The notes under the pieces: model-generated
What the model was told of the DNA's origin: nothing
Databases searched by the model: none
The model's input: the letters and a program-made list of their open reading frames with translations, nothing else
Part shown: piece after piece, positions 11,506-21,785 of the stretch
How the letters are laid out: every line of letters begins with the position of its first letter
Position numbering within the stretch: position 1 is the stretch's first letter
Program-made: the position numbers and the translations under genes
Assembly: GCA_963669155.1 (NCBI GenBank)
Contig: OZ022581.1
Location: 23,172,478 to 23,236,477, forward strand
Direction: 5' to 3'
Length of the DNA stretch: 64,000 nucleotides
Source of the DNA: Arbacia lixula
Lineage: Eukaryota > Echinodermata > Echinoidea > Arbacioida > Arbaciidae

Positions 11506-11787
11506 ACTGTACTGGGAAGACAAAAAAAGACCTTCAAAAGGTGATCGGGAGCAATCTTTTTGCCAATGATCTTTATAAAGGTATTGTCCATTTTTGAAAC
11601 TTGCTGAACGTCATTTACCCATTTGGAGTATTTCTGACTTAATCACTAATTACTCCAAATGTGGATCTTTTGACGGCAAATTACTTTCGGTATGTTTCTA
11701 AAATGGACATTACATGAATTTATGCCCATTGACAAGAAGATTGCTCCCGATTACCTTTTGAAGGCGTTTGTGTCTTCCCAGTACAGT
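11506..11787. mobile_element. Foldback MITE, ACTGTACTGGGAAGACA ends (copy 1)
   Basis: The left end ACTGTACTGGGAAGACA is mirrored at the right end (TGTCTTCCCAGTACAGT, ending near 11787). The arms stay similar for about 100 bases, including the blocks TCGGGAGCAATCTT and TTGTCCATTTT. The centre is AATTACTCCAAATG. No coding frame. Confidence 0.75.
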
Positions 11788-12522
11788 CAGCAGTGACTGA
11801 CAGTAGAGTATATAGCCTTTAATCAAAGTAGATGGTGGGCCTATCAATGACTACTGATATCTGTATGAAGATGAATTGCTGCTCTATGGTAGTGATGAGT
11901 GTTGCTTGCGTAAAAAAAGTCTGATGTGACACATACAAAGTAAGTAGTAGAACAAAGAGTACTATAAATAGTGTTTTGAAAGTTTAGAAACACGAGTGTT
12001 TTTTGAGCTTTACGTGTAGAAGTTGACAAAAATGTTAAAACTGCAAGATTTCCTTCACACCTATTCTCATAAAATGCAAGTTTCACACCAACAGTGCCAT
12101 AAATTGGCGCACACCTCTTTATTGACTCGTAACCTAACTAGCGTTCGCTCTTCAATTTTACTCAGAACATGTTGCAATACTCGATTTGTATCTGCATCTG
12201 CTGTGGTAACCAAAATATCCATTACCTTTGATTCTACAGGTGTACTTATTCTGTATTTTTTTTCAATGTGCATAAAAAAAGTATTTAAATAGATGAAATC
12301 ATTAACATTTAATCCATATTTAATTCATTTTTACTACACAATCCTAATAAAAACAAGTCCAAATTATGGTTTGGGGGTTGAACCGTGTTTAAATAAATGA
12401 TTCAATCAACCATTCGATCGACAGTTCTACATAACTTTGATACTAAAGTTATCATCAGGCATGTCATGGCCTGTCGTGCTCAAATATGTTAAATATTAAC
12501 CATGAAGTAAAACTTTAAGGGA
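11788..12522. other. 3' flank of the beta1 gene
   Basis: Non-coding. It matches the 3' flanks of the other copies (for example 37140-37750), including the TTTACGTGTA...GTGACA segment and the GTTCTACATAACTTTGAT block just before the stop. No feature beyond unit homology is visible. Confidence 0.55.
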
Positions 12523-12908
12523 TCAAATTACGAGAAGTGCGTCTATGTACGGCTAGTTAAAACCACCCATATTTAACCAGGTACAGTTACCATCCAGGAG
12601 ATTCATATAGTTGGTGTTGTGGTCTCTGGTCAATCATCATCCATCCAGAGTATGCAACCAAATTGATATGACTAGAATAAGTACTGGTTCTAATTTAAAG
12701 GGTGCGTATAGATAAGCCATCCAAAGTGGCTCTGAACACTGAAATTTGATCGATAGGAAAAGGTTCAGTCCAAATCAAGTACTCACTATCCTCATCCAGC
12801 AGCATAAGGTTTGAAGTGGGAAAAGATGTCGGTTCTCTAAAGTTAATGCTGCTTTCGCTGCCGTTCAAGTTGTCGATGTATCCTCGCTTAATGCCGACTG
12901 TATCAATC

Positions 12909-13760
12909 TGTAGCAGCTATACATATCATATGTACGATTTTTTTGTCGTAGATGGCGCTAATATGTTGTTAGTATATTGGTTGCTAGAGGTGTCACCAGC
13001 GTCCGCAGCAATTTCCGCGGCCTAATCTGCATAAATGACAATTTAGGCGGGCGATTATCGTCCGCTAATTGGACGCTGTTGGAGCCGAAAGGATTCAGCT
13101 GATTGCCACTGAATCCTTCGAGCTTGTATTTAAAGAAAATCTCAGCTCTTCTCCTACCGACGACCGCCGAACTCACGCATACTATTCCTGTAGTTCCACG
13201 CTACGCGTGTTCTGCCTTTACACGACGATTGCCTTTAGTGGAAAATAATTCCCAGCTCGACAGTAAACGGCGTGCTCTGCTCCATTTTTGTACTTCAAAT
13301 TAATTTTCAATAAGAAACATAGTTTCTCTCCAGAGCACGTTTGAGCCATTTTCGACAGCTAGGCCCGGCATAGCCTAACAGACATTCCACCGTTCTTCCC
13401 TGTCGGCACCGGCGATCGTCGTCATCCACGGAGCGGCACGACCCACCGCTGCTCATGCTTCGTCGTCACCGGCGATCGTCGTCATCCAAGGAGTGGCACG
13501 ACCCACCGCTGCTCATGCTTCGTCGTCACCGGCGATCATCGTCATACACGGAGTGGCACGACTTGCCGCTGCTAGTTCATCGTCATCATCACAAGTATCG
13601 ATCCTTACGAACATTACCAGCAAGCTTCTGTGCATTTTTCCACTAGAATAAAAAAAGTTTATTTGATTGTTTGAATATAAACACCAGCCAAAAATCACTT
13701 CAAATCTCCACTTCATAGAAATAAGCACACTGTTACCCTCAAACGCATGAAATAACTAAA
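12909..13760. mobile_element. LTR-like insertion in the beta1 gene
   Basis: The insert interrupts the gene between ACTGTATCAATC and AATCCAATAT. AATC occurs on both sides (12905-12908, 13761-13764) as a probable 4-base target duplication. It starts TGTAGCAGC, has a TATTTAAAG promoter-like site (about 13127), AATAAA near 13649 and no ORF, so a solo LTR is my best guess. It does not end in CA, so another element type is possible. Confidence 0.5.
13399..13580. repeat. 60-bp tandem repeat, three copies
   Basis: Within the LTR-like insert a 60-base unit containing CACCGGCGATCGTCGTCATC and GGAGTGGCACGAC repeats three times at exact 60-base spacing, with a few substitutions. GC-rich against an AT-rich background. 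The open frames across it are by-products. Confidence 0.85.
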
Positions 13761-14537
13761 AATCCAATATATCAGTCTGGGTTTACTGGATATCTTAATC
13801 CCATATAAGCATTCATTGTCAACACAAGGCACACTGGTTCTGACGTTTTTACGACCAGCATCTTTCAGCGGGTATTCTTTGATTAACTGTCAGGCCGGCT
13901 CATGAACAGTATCTGAAATGTGTAATCTATCGCCAGTCCCACAGAATGGGCATTGGGATCCTGGAAGGTGATAATGAAACGGTATCTGTTAACTCCTTAG
14001 AGTAGTAGTACCCATTATTATCTTTGATCGCATAAATGACGCCACGCACACGATCACACACCATATCAGTTGCCCTCCAAAGTTCAATTGGCGTCTTGAG
14101 ATTCTACCAAGCCCGTCGTGTTGAAAACGCGAAGACCCCAGGGGCTGCATACATATCAATGCGCCACTGAAGGTGACAGCCTTTCCCTGAATACCCCAAG
14201 GCACATCCACAAACAAATGCACCCTCATTGGACAATTGGTTGCATATCTCATTCTCTCCACATAGTTTCAGCTGGTATGTGTTAGTTATTATTGTACGAT
14301 ACACACATGCGATGATTTGACCAGGAGGGTGAGAAGGTGTCCAACGCGTGCATTGTAAGGAATCATTAGTGGTACTCTGAAGGTGTGCAATCTGCCCAGC
14401 CATCAGTCGAACATACGGCACCAACCTTGGCAGAACTTTTCCGAAACCACGTCCCCATAACTGCATCGTCCTCGAGTAGCAGCGATGAGGAAAAATAATA
14501 GAATCTGTTGCCACAGCTCCATGTTTCCTATCTGCAT

Positions 14538-15449
14538 GTATTCAGATAGAAGAAGTTTATTAATTCTACACTGTTCAATTGTGTAGTTCTGTTCTGTTTG
14601 CTACACTGCTCACGGACAAAATGATCGGCCCAAAACCAACTCGAGGTCTAAAAGTGGAGCATTCATTGATCCTCATTACACGTAGATTATCTAGATATAA
14701 GCTATGAACTAATTTTCTGTGCTATGATGTGCTCCTTGCCCACGGAAAAACGTGCATCATTAAATACTTGTTAGATATTAATGTATTGCACTTTTAAGTG
14801 TGCGAAAGTCGCAAATGTCACGTAGACTCCATAAAGCAAAGTGATCGTGAATGTCTGGAAAGAAAGATATCATTTAACAAGGTATCGCATGCTTAAAACG
14901 TCTTCGATTTCCATTTTAACGACTGACAATCATATGTAATACTTTACTAAAGGGCGGCCTCCTTGATAAACTCATTAGTTTTTTTTAAATGTCAAAATTG
15001 ATTTCATCCAATATTCCAATTGAACACTAGTGTACGTGGACCCTACCAATACGTGCAACGCCAACAATGTTCATCTGTTCACACTTCATACCAAAATGAT
15101 ATCAAGCTCATGCGTTACTATGTACAATGTACTTATACAGAACGAGGAAGTGACTTCAATAAATTGAAATATATTTCGTTTCTGGTATAAAAAATGCGAT
15201 TTTCAGGAATACAAATCTAAAAAGGCTACATGAAACAGCGCTCAACTTAATTTCCTTTCCTGGTCGGCACCAGATTCATGTTTAAATGTGTATGCGTATA
15301 TGTATTTTTTTTCTAATTAAAAAAGGAACAAATTCATTATTACGGTTACATGTTCGAAATGTTTTGCTGTATTTGTTTTAATGTTCAATGTGTTGAGATC
15401 AACATGATAAAACCCTTAGAATCATTTAATATCACGTGTTACCGTTTCC
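14538..15449. promoter_or_regulatory. Upstream region of the beta1 gene
   Basis: Contains the proximal conserved block (about 14596-14665) and the distal block (about 14804-14850, AAGTCGCAAATGTCACGTAG). The remainder is beta-type spacer shared with 32463-33275, 38942-39830 and 46537-47450. No gene. Confidence 0.45.
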
Positions 15450-15830
15450 CGGACATTGAGATATCAGTCTTCAGAATCGAAAAGCATCAGCCATCCAGCA
15501 ACCACATGGATCTTGTAACTAGCTTTGAAACTAGATTGTCTTTTAACCGCTGAACAGGAGTTCGGTCCGAATCAAAATCTTATTTGCATTATCCACCAAC
15601 AGACGGGATCGACTAGGGATAGCTCTTATTACTCCGAAGTTAATGACAGCTTCGATTCGAAAGTCGTCGAGCCAGTTGTATCGACCCAACAAAGCAGTCT
15701 GTATGATACGTTGAAACCTCTCAGGGCCAGAGAGCCTTTATACATTCCAATGCGCCACATTTCACCTAGAATTCTCCCGAATCCATGTCCCCATAGCCAT
15801 GGTGGTTTCATTGTCCCTGAGTAGAGGCTG
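15450..15830 (-). pseudogene. psi-B3 fragment
   Basis: Aligns to psi-B1 in the propeller part (15480-15750), then jumps across a deletion of the EGF domain at GCGCCACATTTCACC to the region just after the signal peptide (15770-15830). No frame is preserved. Neighbouring copies 39835-40246 and 47455-47725 share the same deletion junction, so it predates the duplication of beta units. Confidence 0.7.
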
Positions 15831-16300
15831 CTACATTAATCAGACACGCGTACTTTTGAAACCTTTTTACCACGCAATTAGTATCACGAAACCGCCATTA
15901 AAAAGCGTCCCAGTGATACGACTGTGCTAGATATCTGGCACCAAGGGAGCCATTAACGGGGCTACAATAACGTTTGCATCGTTTATGGATGACTTTTATC
16001 ATGATTATGATTGACACTTTCCATTTGGGTGTCGTCAGCCAATACTCTTGTATGCAGTTTTATAGATCTGTCTGGAATTCAATAGGTTCATTTTATTTTG
16101 CGTACTTTTAAAACAATTTTACTACGGAGCTTCAACACCTGGAATATCACGAAAACGCCATAAAAAGAGTGTTCGTTGTATAACCGCGCCGAATATATAA
16201 AACTACGTAAATTCAAGTACACTGACGTCATGAAAACGGCGACGAAATAGTTCTTGTTGTATAAAGGTGATGAATATCTGTAGAGTACAAACAAGTATCA
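15831..16300. repeat. Degenerate triple repeat around CACGAAAACGCCATAAAAAG
   Basis: Three related blocks of roughly 110-120 bases (about 15850, 16090 and 16200), each with GTACTTTTAAAAC or a variant, TACTACGGA and a CGAAAACGCCATAAAAAGAG core. The same array follows psi-B at 40250, 47730 and 59490. Function unknown. Confidence 0.6.
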
Positions 16301-16492
16301 TTTCTTATAGAAACGAACTTTAGAATATCTTGCAAGATTATTTTTCACAATAACGTTTGGCACTCTCGTTTCAATATTCCCAAACATAATAGCAAAAACA
16401 AGCCGTGCTCCTTTTTGGACCATCCACAAAAATAGTAGCAAAGCCGAAAGAGTTTTTGATATGGAATATAATGTTTCATTTTACTTAGGACA

Positions 16493-16700
16493 CTAATGTT
16501 CATAGATATTATTTTTTATGTTATTTAGATGAGGTTTCCAAGAAAAAAATTTATCGGTAGTTACTCCATGATTTTTTGTACACAATACTTTGGGAGCAGA
16601 TGTTCGTTGGCTAGTTTTGGCCGGTAGTGATTCGAATATTGGCGCTATCAACTTCAATAGTCTTATTTTAAAGATTAGGCTATACATAAAATACAGCACA
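16493..16700 (-). pseudogene. LINE reverse-transcriptase fragment
   Basis: The minus frame near 16590-16495 gives GVTTDKFFSWKPHLNNIKN, matching the thumb-region motif (LGV..D..L.W..HI..I) common to LINE RTs. Upstream, the frame passes into a simple repeat. A short fragment only. Confidence 0.55.
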
Positions 16701-16860
16701 CAATCAACGTCTCGCACACATACATACATACGCTTACATACAAACATACACCCACATACACACGTGCGTACATATTCATAGACACATACTTTATACATGT
16801 ACACACACATAAACACATTGTCATAGACACATACAAGTGACACATACATTAGAAGCATGA
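16701..16860. repeat. ACATAC-rich microsatellite
   Basis: Irregular runs of ACATAC and ACACAT over about 150 bases. The long minus-strand open frame across it (rich in Val, Cys and Tyr) is a translation of this repeat. Confidence 0.8.
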
Positions 16861-17805
16861 ATATAAGTGACATATAAATGAACTCCGTGTAATTTATTTT
16901 ACTAGGAAAATACAGATGTGCAATATCAATTCACATTGTTAAGAGTAACTGCAAGTGGCCGTCATTACATTGTGAGACAAACTGACCACCAATTATTTAA
17001 ATGAACGATTAAGAAATAGGACATGGTTCCTTGTTTTCAACATTAATTCGTTAATTTCTTAGATACAAAATTAGTTTCAACGACTATAACTTAACTTTTA
17101 CAGAAATTTGCCCCCATTTATATTTAAATTATCACTTTAGTTTCAGGAATATAATAGATGGCGTACATCTCTATGTAAGTACATGCCCAACTGTTATTTT
17201 GAAAGCTGTGTAAACAAAGCACTACAAATAAAAATCCAATGATGTAATTCCAACCACACATGACACACAACTTTTTTAACAATGGACGTGAATCTAACGA
17301 TTCAAGTCCAACCAAAGTTTATACAAATATGAAACATTACATGGAGATTGACAATACAATTTTTGGTAAAATTCCTGACAGATTAAAGCTCATAAAACTT
17401 TGCCAGAAAATGCTAACTATTACCCCCAATCGATTTTCCAATAAATACAGGTCCAATTCTCCCATTTTTACTAAACATAGGTACAGAGATTTACGGTAAA
17501 ATCATTATGGTGAAAAGTCAATGAACTTGGCAATATTTTCAAAAAATGACTCCATATAACTAAAATTGATAAACCAACTTAACCAACCTTAATAAGCATT
17601 GATATTTAGATTTCATATCGGAAGTAAAAGTATTAAAATGTCAAAGAAAAATACATTTCTCCAACAACATGTACTTAATATTCATTGATTTGATTCCAAG
17701 TGCGAAGTTAATGCGATTTTGTTTCTTACAAAACCTTCTTGGTCAATTATAACCAGTTAAATCCACCAAAGAAGGAGAGGCACAGACACGCATAAATAAA
17801 TAATA
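16861..17805. other. AT-rich spacer with monomer-like fragments
   Basis: No gene. Bases 17225-17520 carry two degraded monomers of the GTAAAATTCCTGA / AACCA.ACATG repeat. This block sits between the beta1 triple repeat and the Penelope-like element and is absent from beta3 and beta4, so it is an insertion specific to beta1. Confidence 0.5.
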
Positions 17806-17836
<31 letters not shown>

Positions 17837-18136
17837 TAAATGTGTGAAGTTATACATATACAACAGCTTTGGCAACTCTTTTATTTAAATATTTTGTGAA
17901 AGAAATGGATGAAGAGAACAATGGTAGGCGTAGCTTAAATCAAGGTTCCCCACAGCTATCGATCCTTTGGAAAAATTAGTGACCGGCGTTCAAAGCTGGG
18001 GGGCCCGGGTTCGATTCCCGACATAGACATTTTTTTCGGCATCACCAATTTTTCCAAAGGGTAGATAGCTCTGGGGAACCTTGATTTAAGCTACGCCTAC
18101 CATTGTTCTCTTCATCCATTTCTTTCACAATATATA

Positions 18137-18175
<39 letters not shown>
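17806..18175. mobile_element. Foldback element with a tRNA-type B box
   Basis: Arms 17890-17985 and 18045-18132 are inverted copies (GAAATGGATGAAGAGAACAA, GCTTAAATCAAGGTTCC and CTTTGGAAAAATT occur in both). The loop has GGGTTCGATTCCCG (18007-18020), a perfect RNA polymerase III B-box core, preceded by GTTCAAAGCTGGG as in tRNA anticodon/variable-arm remnants. AT dinucleotide runs lie outside both arms. I read it as a tRNA-derived SINE caught in, or forming, a hairpin; it is not an intact tRNA gene. Confidence 0.65.
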
Positions 18176-18289
18176 TGTACAATCTATCATACAATGTACT
18201 GGATAATATGTACGACAAATATAAAATTTGACCTGCACGAGGTATAATTTTATATTTGGAGTTCATATAGTCCAGTAATTTATTTATTG

Positions 18290-18490
18290 AGAGGTTTTGG
18301 GCAAAATAATTTGGCAGGATTATTTTTTAACTTATTGACTAACTTCTGTGTGAAAAATCACATCAATCCAATTAAACATGCTTGAGTGAGTAAATTTTAA
18401 TGGCAAAATGACACTTTTTCAAAAGTCACAAGGGAAATTTGGAATTCTGTCATATCAATTTTTGATGAACTCCATTTATGGTGCATGATT
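18290..18490. mobile_element. Fragment of a TAAACACAACA foldback element
   Basis: Matches the left arm and part of the centre of the element at 6654-7377 (TTTTGGGCAAAATAATTTGGCA, GTCACAAGGG, then ATTTATGTCCTTTCATT...ATCCATCTC in inverted order). The terminal 60 bases are missing. It directly abuts the Penelope-like fragment. Confidence 0.65.
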
Positions 18491-18491
18491 T

Positions 18492-19390
18492 ATGTCCTTT
18501 CATTCTTTATCATCCATCTCTACCTCTCGGGAGGATGTGAAACGTATGAATAGATCAGACAAAGTATTCGTACATGCAGATAAAACCAAGTATGGATACT
18601 TAATGACCCCCAATAATTATAAGACTTTGAATGACAGTGTAACGAGCAAGTACGAGGCTGCTCAGAAAGAGGTAATCGAAGAAATCGAGAACGAGTCCGT
18701 GGTAATTGCGATAGAATGGAAGGTACGAAAAAAAAAACCCGCTTTCGTCACCCTAAAGGATCACAAAGACAACTTCCGAAATAACCCCCTGGTCAGATTG
18801 ATTAATCCCACCTAACCAGAAATGGGTCGCGCCAGCAAAATAATGCTCGAGCGCATCAACAACCTTGGATATAAAAATCAAACTCAATCGAAACCAATGG
18901 ACCGGCACGGCGGACGTGCTCGAAAGGTTCTCAAAGCTTCCGGAGGAAGAATCACTGTCTTTTATTGTGTTTGACATTGTAGACTTTTAAACCTCCATCA
19001 CTAATGAGCTTTTATCCACTTGCCTCATCTGGGCCAAGAAGTTCATCGGCATTAGGGATGATGAGATACAAACAATAAATTATGCACTCGAGAAGAACAA
19101 TACTGTACGACAACAGTGACAGAGCATGGGGGAAACAAAGAGGGTGTAAACAGTTTGATGTATCTATGGGTGCCTCTGACAGGGAAGAAATATGCGAACT
19201 AGTACGCCTTATCAAAATTGGACAAAAGACTGAACACTTGCAGTGAGGCCTTTACCGGGACGATGGGCTAGCAGTAGTCAGGAGAGCCTCTTGTAGCAGG
19301 GCTGACAGGGCGCGAAAAGACCTAATCAAAGTTTTTAACGAAATTGGTCTTCGCATTACTGTACGAACCAACCTCAACCACCCAACCTTT
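18492..19390 (+). pseudogene. Penelope-like element reverse transcriptase (PLE-a)
   Basis: Frame 18492-18815 gives the N-terminal RT region with FVTLKDHKDNFRNNPLVRL, characteristic of Penelope-like RTs. Further on, shifted frames give FIVFDIVDF (motif A, catalytic Asp) at about 18960 with a stop just after, and LYRDDGLAVVR (motif C, YRDD) near 19255. Several stops and frameshifts make it inactive. It is cut at about 19390 and followed by tandem monomers. Copies lie at 33275, 40935 and 48385. Confidence 0.8.
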
Positions 19391-20040
19391 TTTTTTTATA
19401 ATACATGTAAATCAAACTCAAATGATGGAATTCTAACCAAACATGATACACAGATTAATTACTCCTTGGGGGTAGACTGAGGACATTTTTGGTAAAATAT
19501 CTGAAAGGTCAGAGGTGAAAGGCCAATAACTTTTGCAAAAATCGCCAAAAAATTGACCCCAATAAACAATAAATCGAAATAAATTAAAATGCAATGATAC
19601 AATTGTAACCAAACATGGTACAAAGATTGAATACTACTTGGGGTACAATGATAAAAATGTTAAAGGTGAAAGGTCAATCAATTTTGCGAATGTCACTTCA
19701 AAATTTCCCCCAAAATGATATCTCTTACAATAAATTGATATTGAAAGGTGCAATTTCAGCCAAACATAATACAGAGATGAAGCACTTTATGGAGCTAGAC
19801 TAATGACGTATGTAATGAAATCCCTGAAATTCAGAGGTCAAAGGTCAATGAACTTGGCCAAAATTGGCTTAAAATCGCCCCCAATTCATATTTTTTACAA
19901 TCACACCAAATCCAAAAGTGCAATTCCAACCAAACATGGTGCAAACATGGATTAATAGTTTAGACTGGTAATCAAAGAAGTAAGTGGTCAAAAGTCAATG
20001 AACATTGCCACACTTGGCTAACAATGGAAAAAGAAAATGT
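19391..20040. repeat. Tandem monomers of about 170 bp (AACCAAACATGGTAC family), array 1
   Basis: About four degenerate monomers, each with CAATGATGCAATTCTAACCA or a variant, an AACCAAACATGGTAC block, a GGTAAAATATCTGAAAGGTC block and AAAGGTCAATGAACTTGGC. Non-coding. Confidence 0.7.
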
Positions 20041-20992
20041 TTTTTTTTTGTACATGTACTAGAAATTCAATAGGCTCATTTCACATAGGAATTCAATGGT
20101 ACATTTAGTTATCTGATAATAAAGGTACAGAAAGGTAGCAAAGAAGCGAAGGCAAATTTATCAAATTTCTTTAGTTTTTTATGTCATTAAGTGTGCAGAT
20201 ACATAATGAATCTGCTCTGTAATTTACAATTAATGATCATGATGAATCCTTTACAAACATGGAATTGTTGAAAAAAAAGATCATTATATTTTTAAGGAAA
20301 TCAAATGGTAAAATGTTGTGTACGAACGTATTTCATATCCATGCTTATCTTTAGGCTGACAAGTGAAACTTTTAAATTAAATCTTCGTGCATTCACTCGC
20401 AAACTCCATGTGTGTTGCATTATTTTAACCTGGTCAAGGTACTCCAATTCACATTCGTGCTTTGAGTCATAAACTCCTAACAATGAACCTGACCGTGGTA
20501 TTGTTTGTGAGGTGGGTTTAATCGATTTTATCCTCTCCTTTTTTCAATGCACTTCTTGGGTCTGCTGGAGGATGTATTGAATTTTTTTTTTGTTTACTTG
20601 TAAAGATAATAAATCTTTATTAATAATAATAATAAATCCCAACTAGCTCACACAACATGTAGGCACGCTCCGGTGCATGCACTTGTTTGCAAAACAGTGG
20701 GAAAAGGGACGTCTATATGGAAATGCGTGGTTGTGCAGAAATGCGAAAGAAACTCGACTACGGGTGTTCAATAATGCGAACGAAACACATGAAGAGTAAA
20801 GCTAATTTTCTAGCTCTGTACATTAAGTTGCATGTTCATGCAAACCGTTTTGTTTGAAGAAAAAAATAAGGGCAAAGCTCTATATGATATGAACTAAAAC
20901 AATTGTTGTTAAGCAACATCCCCATTTCTCATGTACACTCAACTGAACAGGCTATTCCGAACGCTCAATGACATTTTACACATTAAAGAGTG
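20041..20992. other. Unit spacer before the alpha2 3' flank
   Basis: No gene recognised. Shared with 35450-36540 and 49790-50920. Contains a TAATAATAATAA run (20610-20635). Unlike the other flanks it lacks the transposase relic: the sequence jumps from CACTCAACTGA (about 20947) to CAGGCTATTCC. The minus-strand frames here are partly conserved between units but start and stop at different points, so I do not call them genes. Confidence 0.45.
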
Positions 20993-21204
20993 CTATCCCA
21001 GATAGCAAAGTATCTGGGACCAATATGGGAATTATTTAGGTCTACTGGGGCCTATATGTACCATGTTCAACCCATATGATTTGTCCCACCTATAACCTAG
21101 ATAATAAAACCATATGGGCCCCATGTGGTATGTATAGGGGCAATGTGGTCTTATATAAAACCCATATGCGGCCCATATGGGTTTTCCCACCTTGAACCCA
21201 CATG
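20993..21204. mobile_element. CCCATATGGG palindromic element (copy 1)
   Basis: Starts CTATCCCAGATAGCAAAG and contains many overlapping CATATGG, GGGCCC and CCCATATG palindromes. The site without the element is visible in alpha3 (51165-51180), where CATTAAAGAGTG runs into AATAATGAATGG. The unit at 36900-37142 carries it too. Confidence 0.7.
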
Positions 21205-21785
21205 TGTAATGAATGGTGTTTGAAAGTTCAGAAACTTGAATGACTCTCTTGCTTTACGTGTACAAGGTGACACAAATCACAGAATTGCAAGATTTTCTTC
21301 ACACCTTTGCTCAGAAAATGCAAGCTTTTACACCAACAGTGCCATCAATTGGTGTACACCCCTTTATTTACTCGTAACATGAATAGCGTCGGCCTTTTAA
21401 TTTTTACCCGAAACATATTGCAATAATCGGTGTGTATTTGCATGTCTTCAGGTAACCAAACTATCTACCATGTTTTTATTCTACAATTGTACTTATTCTG
21501 TAAGCTATTAACACATATTTTCGATGTGCATGACTTAAATCGATATACTTTTTTAAACATTTCATCCAAATGTAATGTATGTTTATCAGGAATTATTTTA
21601 TGATTATGTACATTGCATCTTTTCCACACAATCCCTATGAAGATCAGTCCTTGTAATGAGTTTGGGTTTAATAAATAAATGTAACAGTTCTATGTGACTT
21701 TGATGCTAACGTAATCCTCAAAAATTTCATGGGCTGTCGTGCTCAAATGTGTTGAATATCAACCATGAAGTAAATATCTAAGGCA
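21205..21785. other. 3' flank of the alpha2 gene
   Basis: Non-coding 3' flank, collinear with 37143-37750 and 51180-51730. The last 215 bases also match 1256-1471. A cluster of A/T-rich ATAAAATAAT (minus) near 21590-21605 could serve polyadenylation; no canonical AATAAA is seen on the minus strand in the first 200 bases. Confidence 0.45.

Larger units (their letters stand above)
12523..14537 (-). pseudogene. Broken EGF/LDLR-B gene (beta1)
   Basis: Homologous from the signal peptide (start would be 14537) to the stop (12523), but inactive. A 4-base deletion about 120 bases into the frame (after GWC, near 14415) shifts the reading frame. The same deletion is in 31670-32462 and 45412-46536. The EGF domain near 14170-14285 keeps all six cysteines in frame; further indels follow in the propeller. 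An 852-bp LTR-like insertion (12909-13760) lies inside the codons for the YWID blade. The open frame 14104-14514 enters the EGF frame from an out-of-frame non-ATG start and lacks the signal peptide, so I do not treat it as a gene. Confidence 0.85.
1256..21569. repeat. Tandem segment 1 (units alpha1 + beta1)
   Basis: This segment of about 20.3 kb is collinear with 21570-about 37500. Matching landmarks are the intact gene at 1472 and 21786, psi-B at 4600 and 24900, the foldback element at 6654 and 26648, LINE tails at 10190 and 29280, and the broken gene at 12523 and 31670. Offsets stay near 20.3 kb until a deletion in the second copy shifts them to about 19.97 kb. Confidence 0.8.

Noticed and set aside
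14104-14514. Open frame of 136 codons over the beta1 EGF region
   Set aside because: It begins at a non-ATG codon in the wrong frame for the signal peptide and reaches the native EGF frame only through the 4-base deletion; it is a pseudogene fragment.
18000-18030. Possible tRNA gene
   Set aside because: Only the B-box/T-arm region is tRNA-like; no acceptor stem, D arm or anticodon arm can be drawn.
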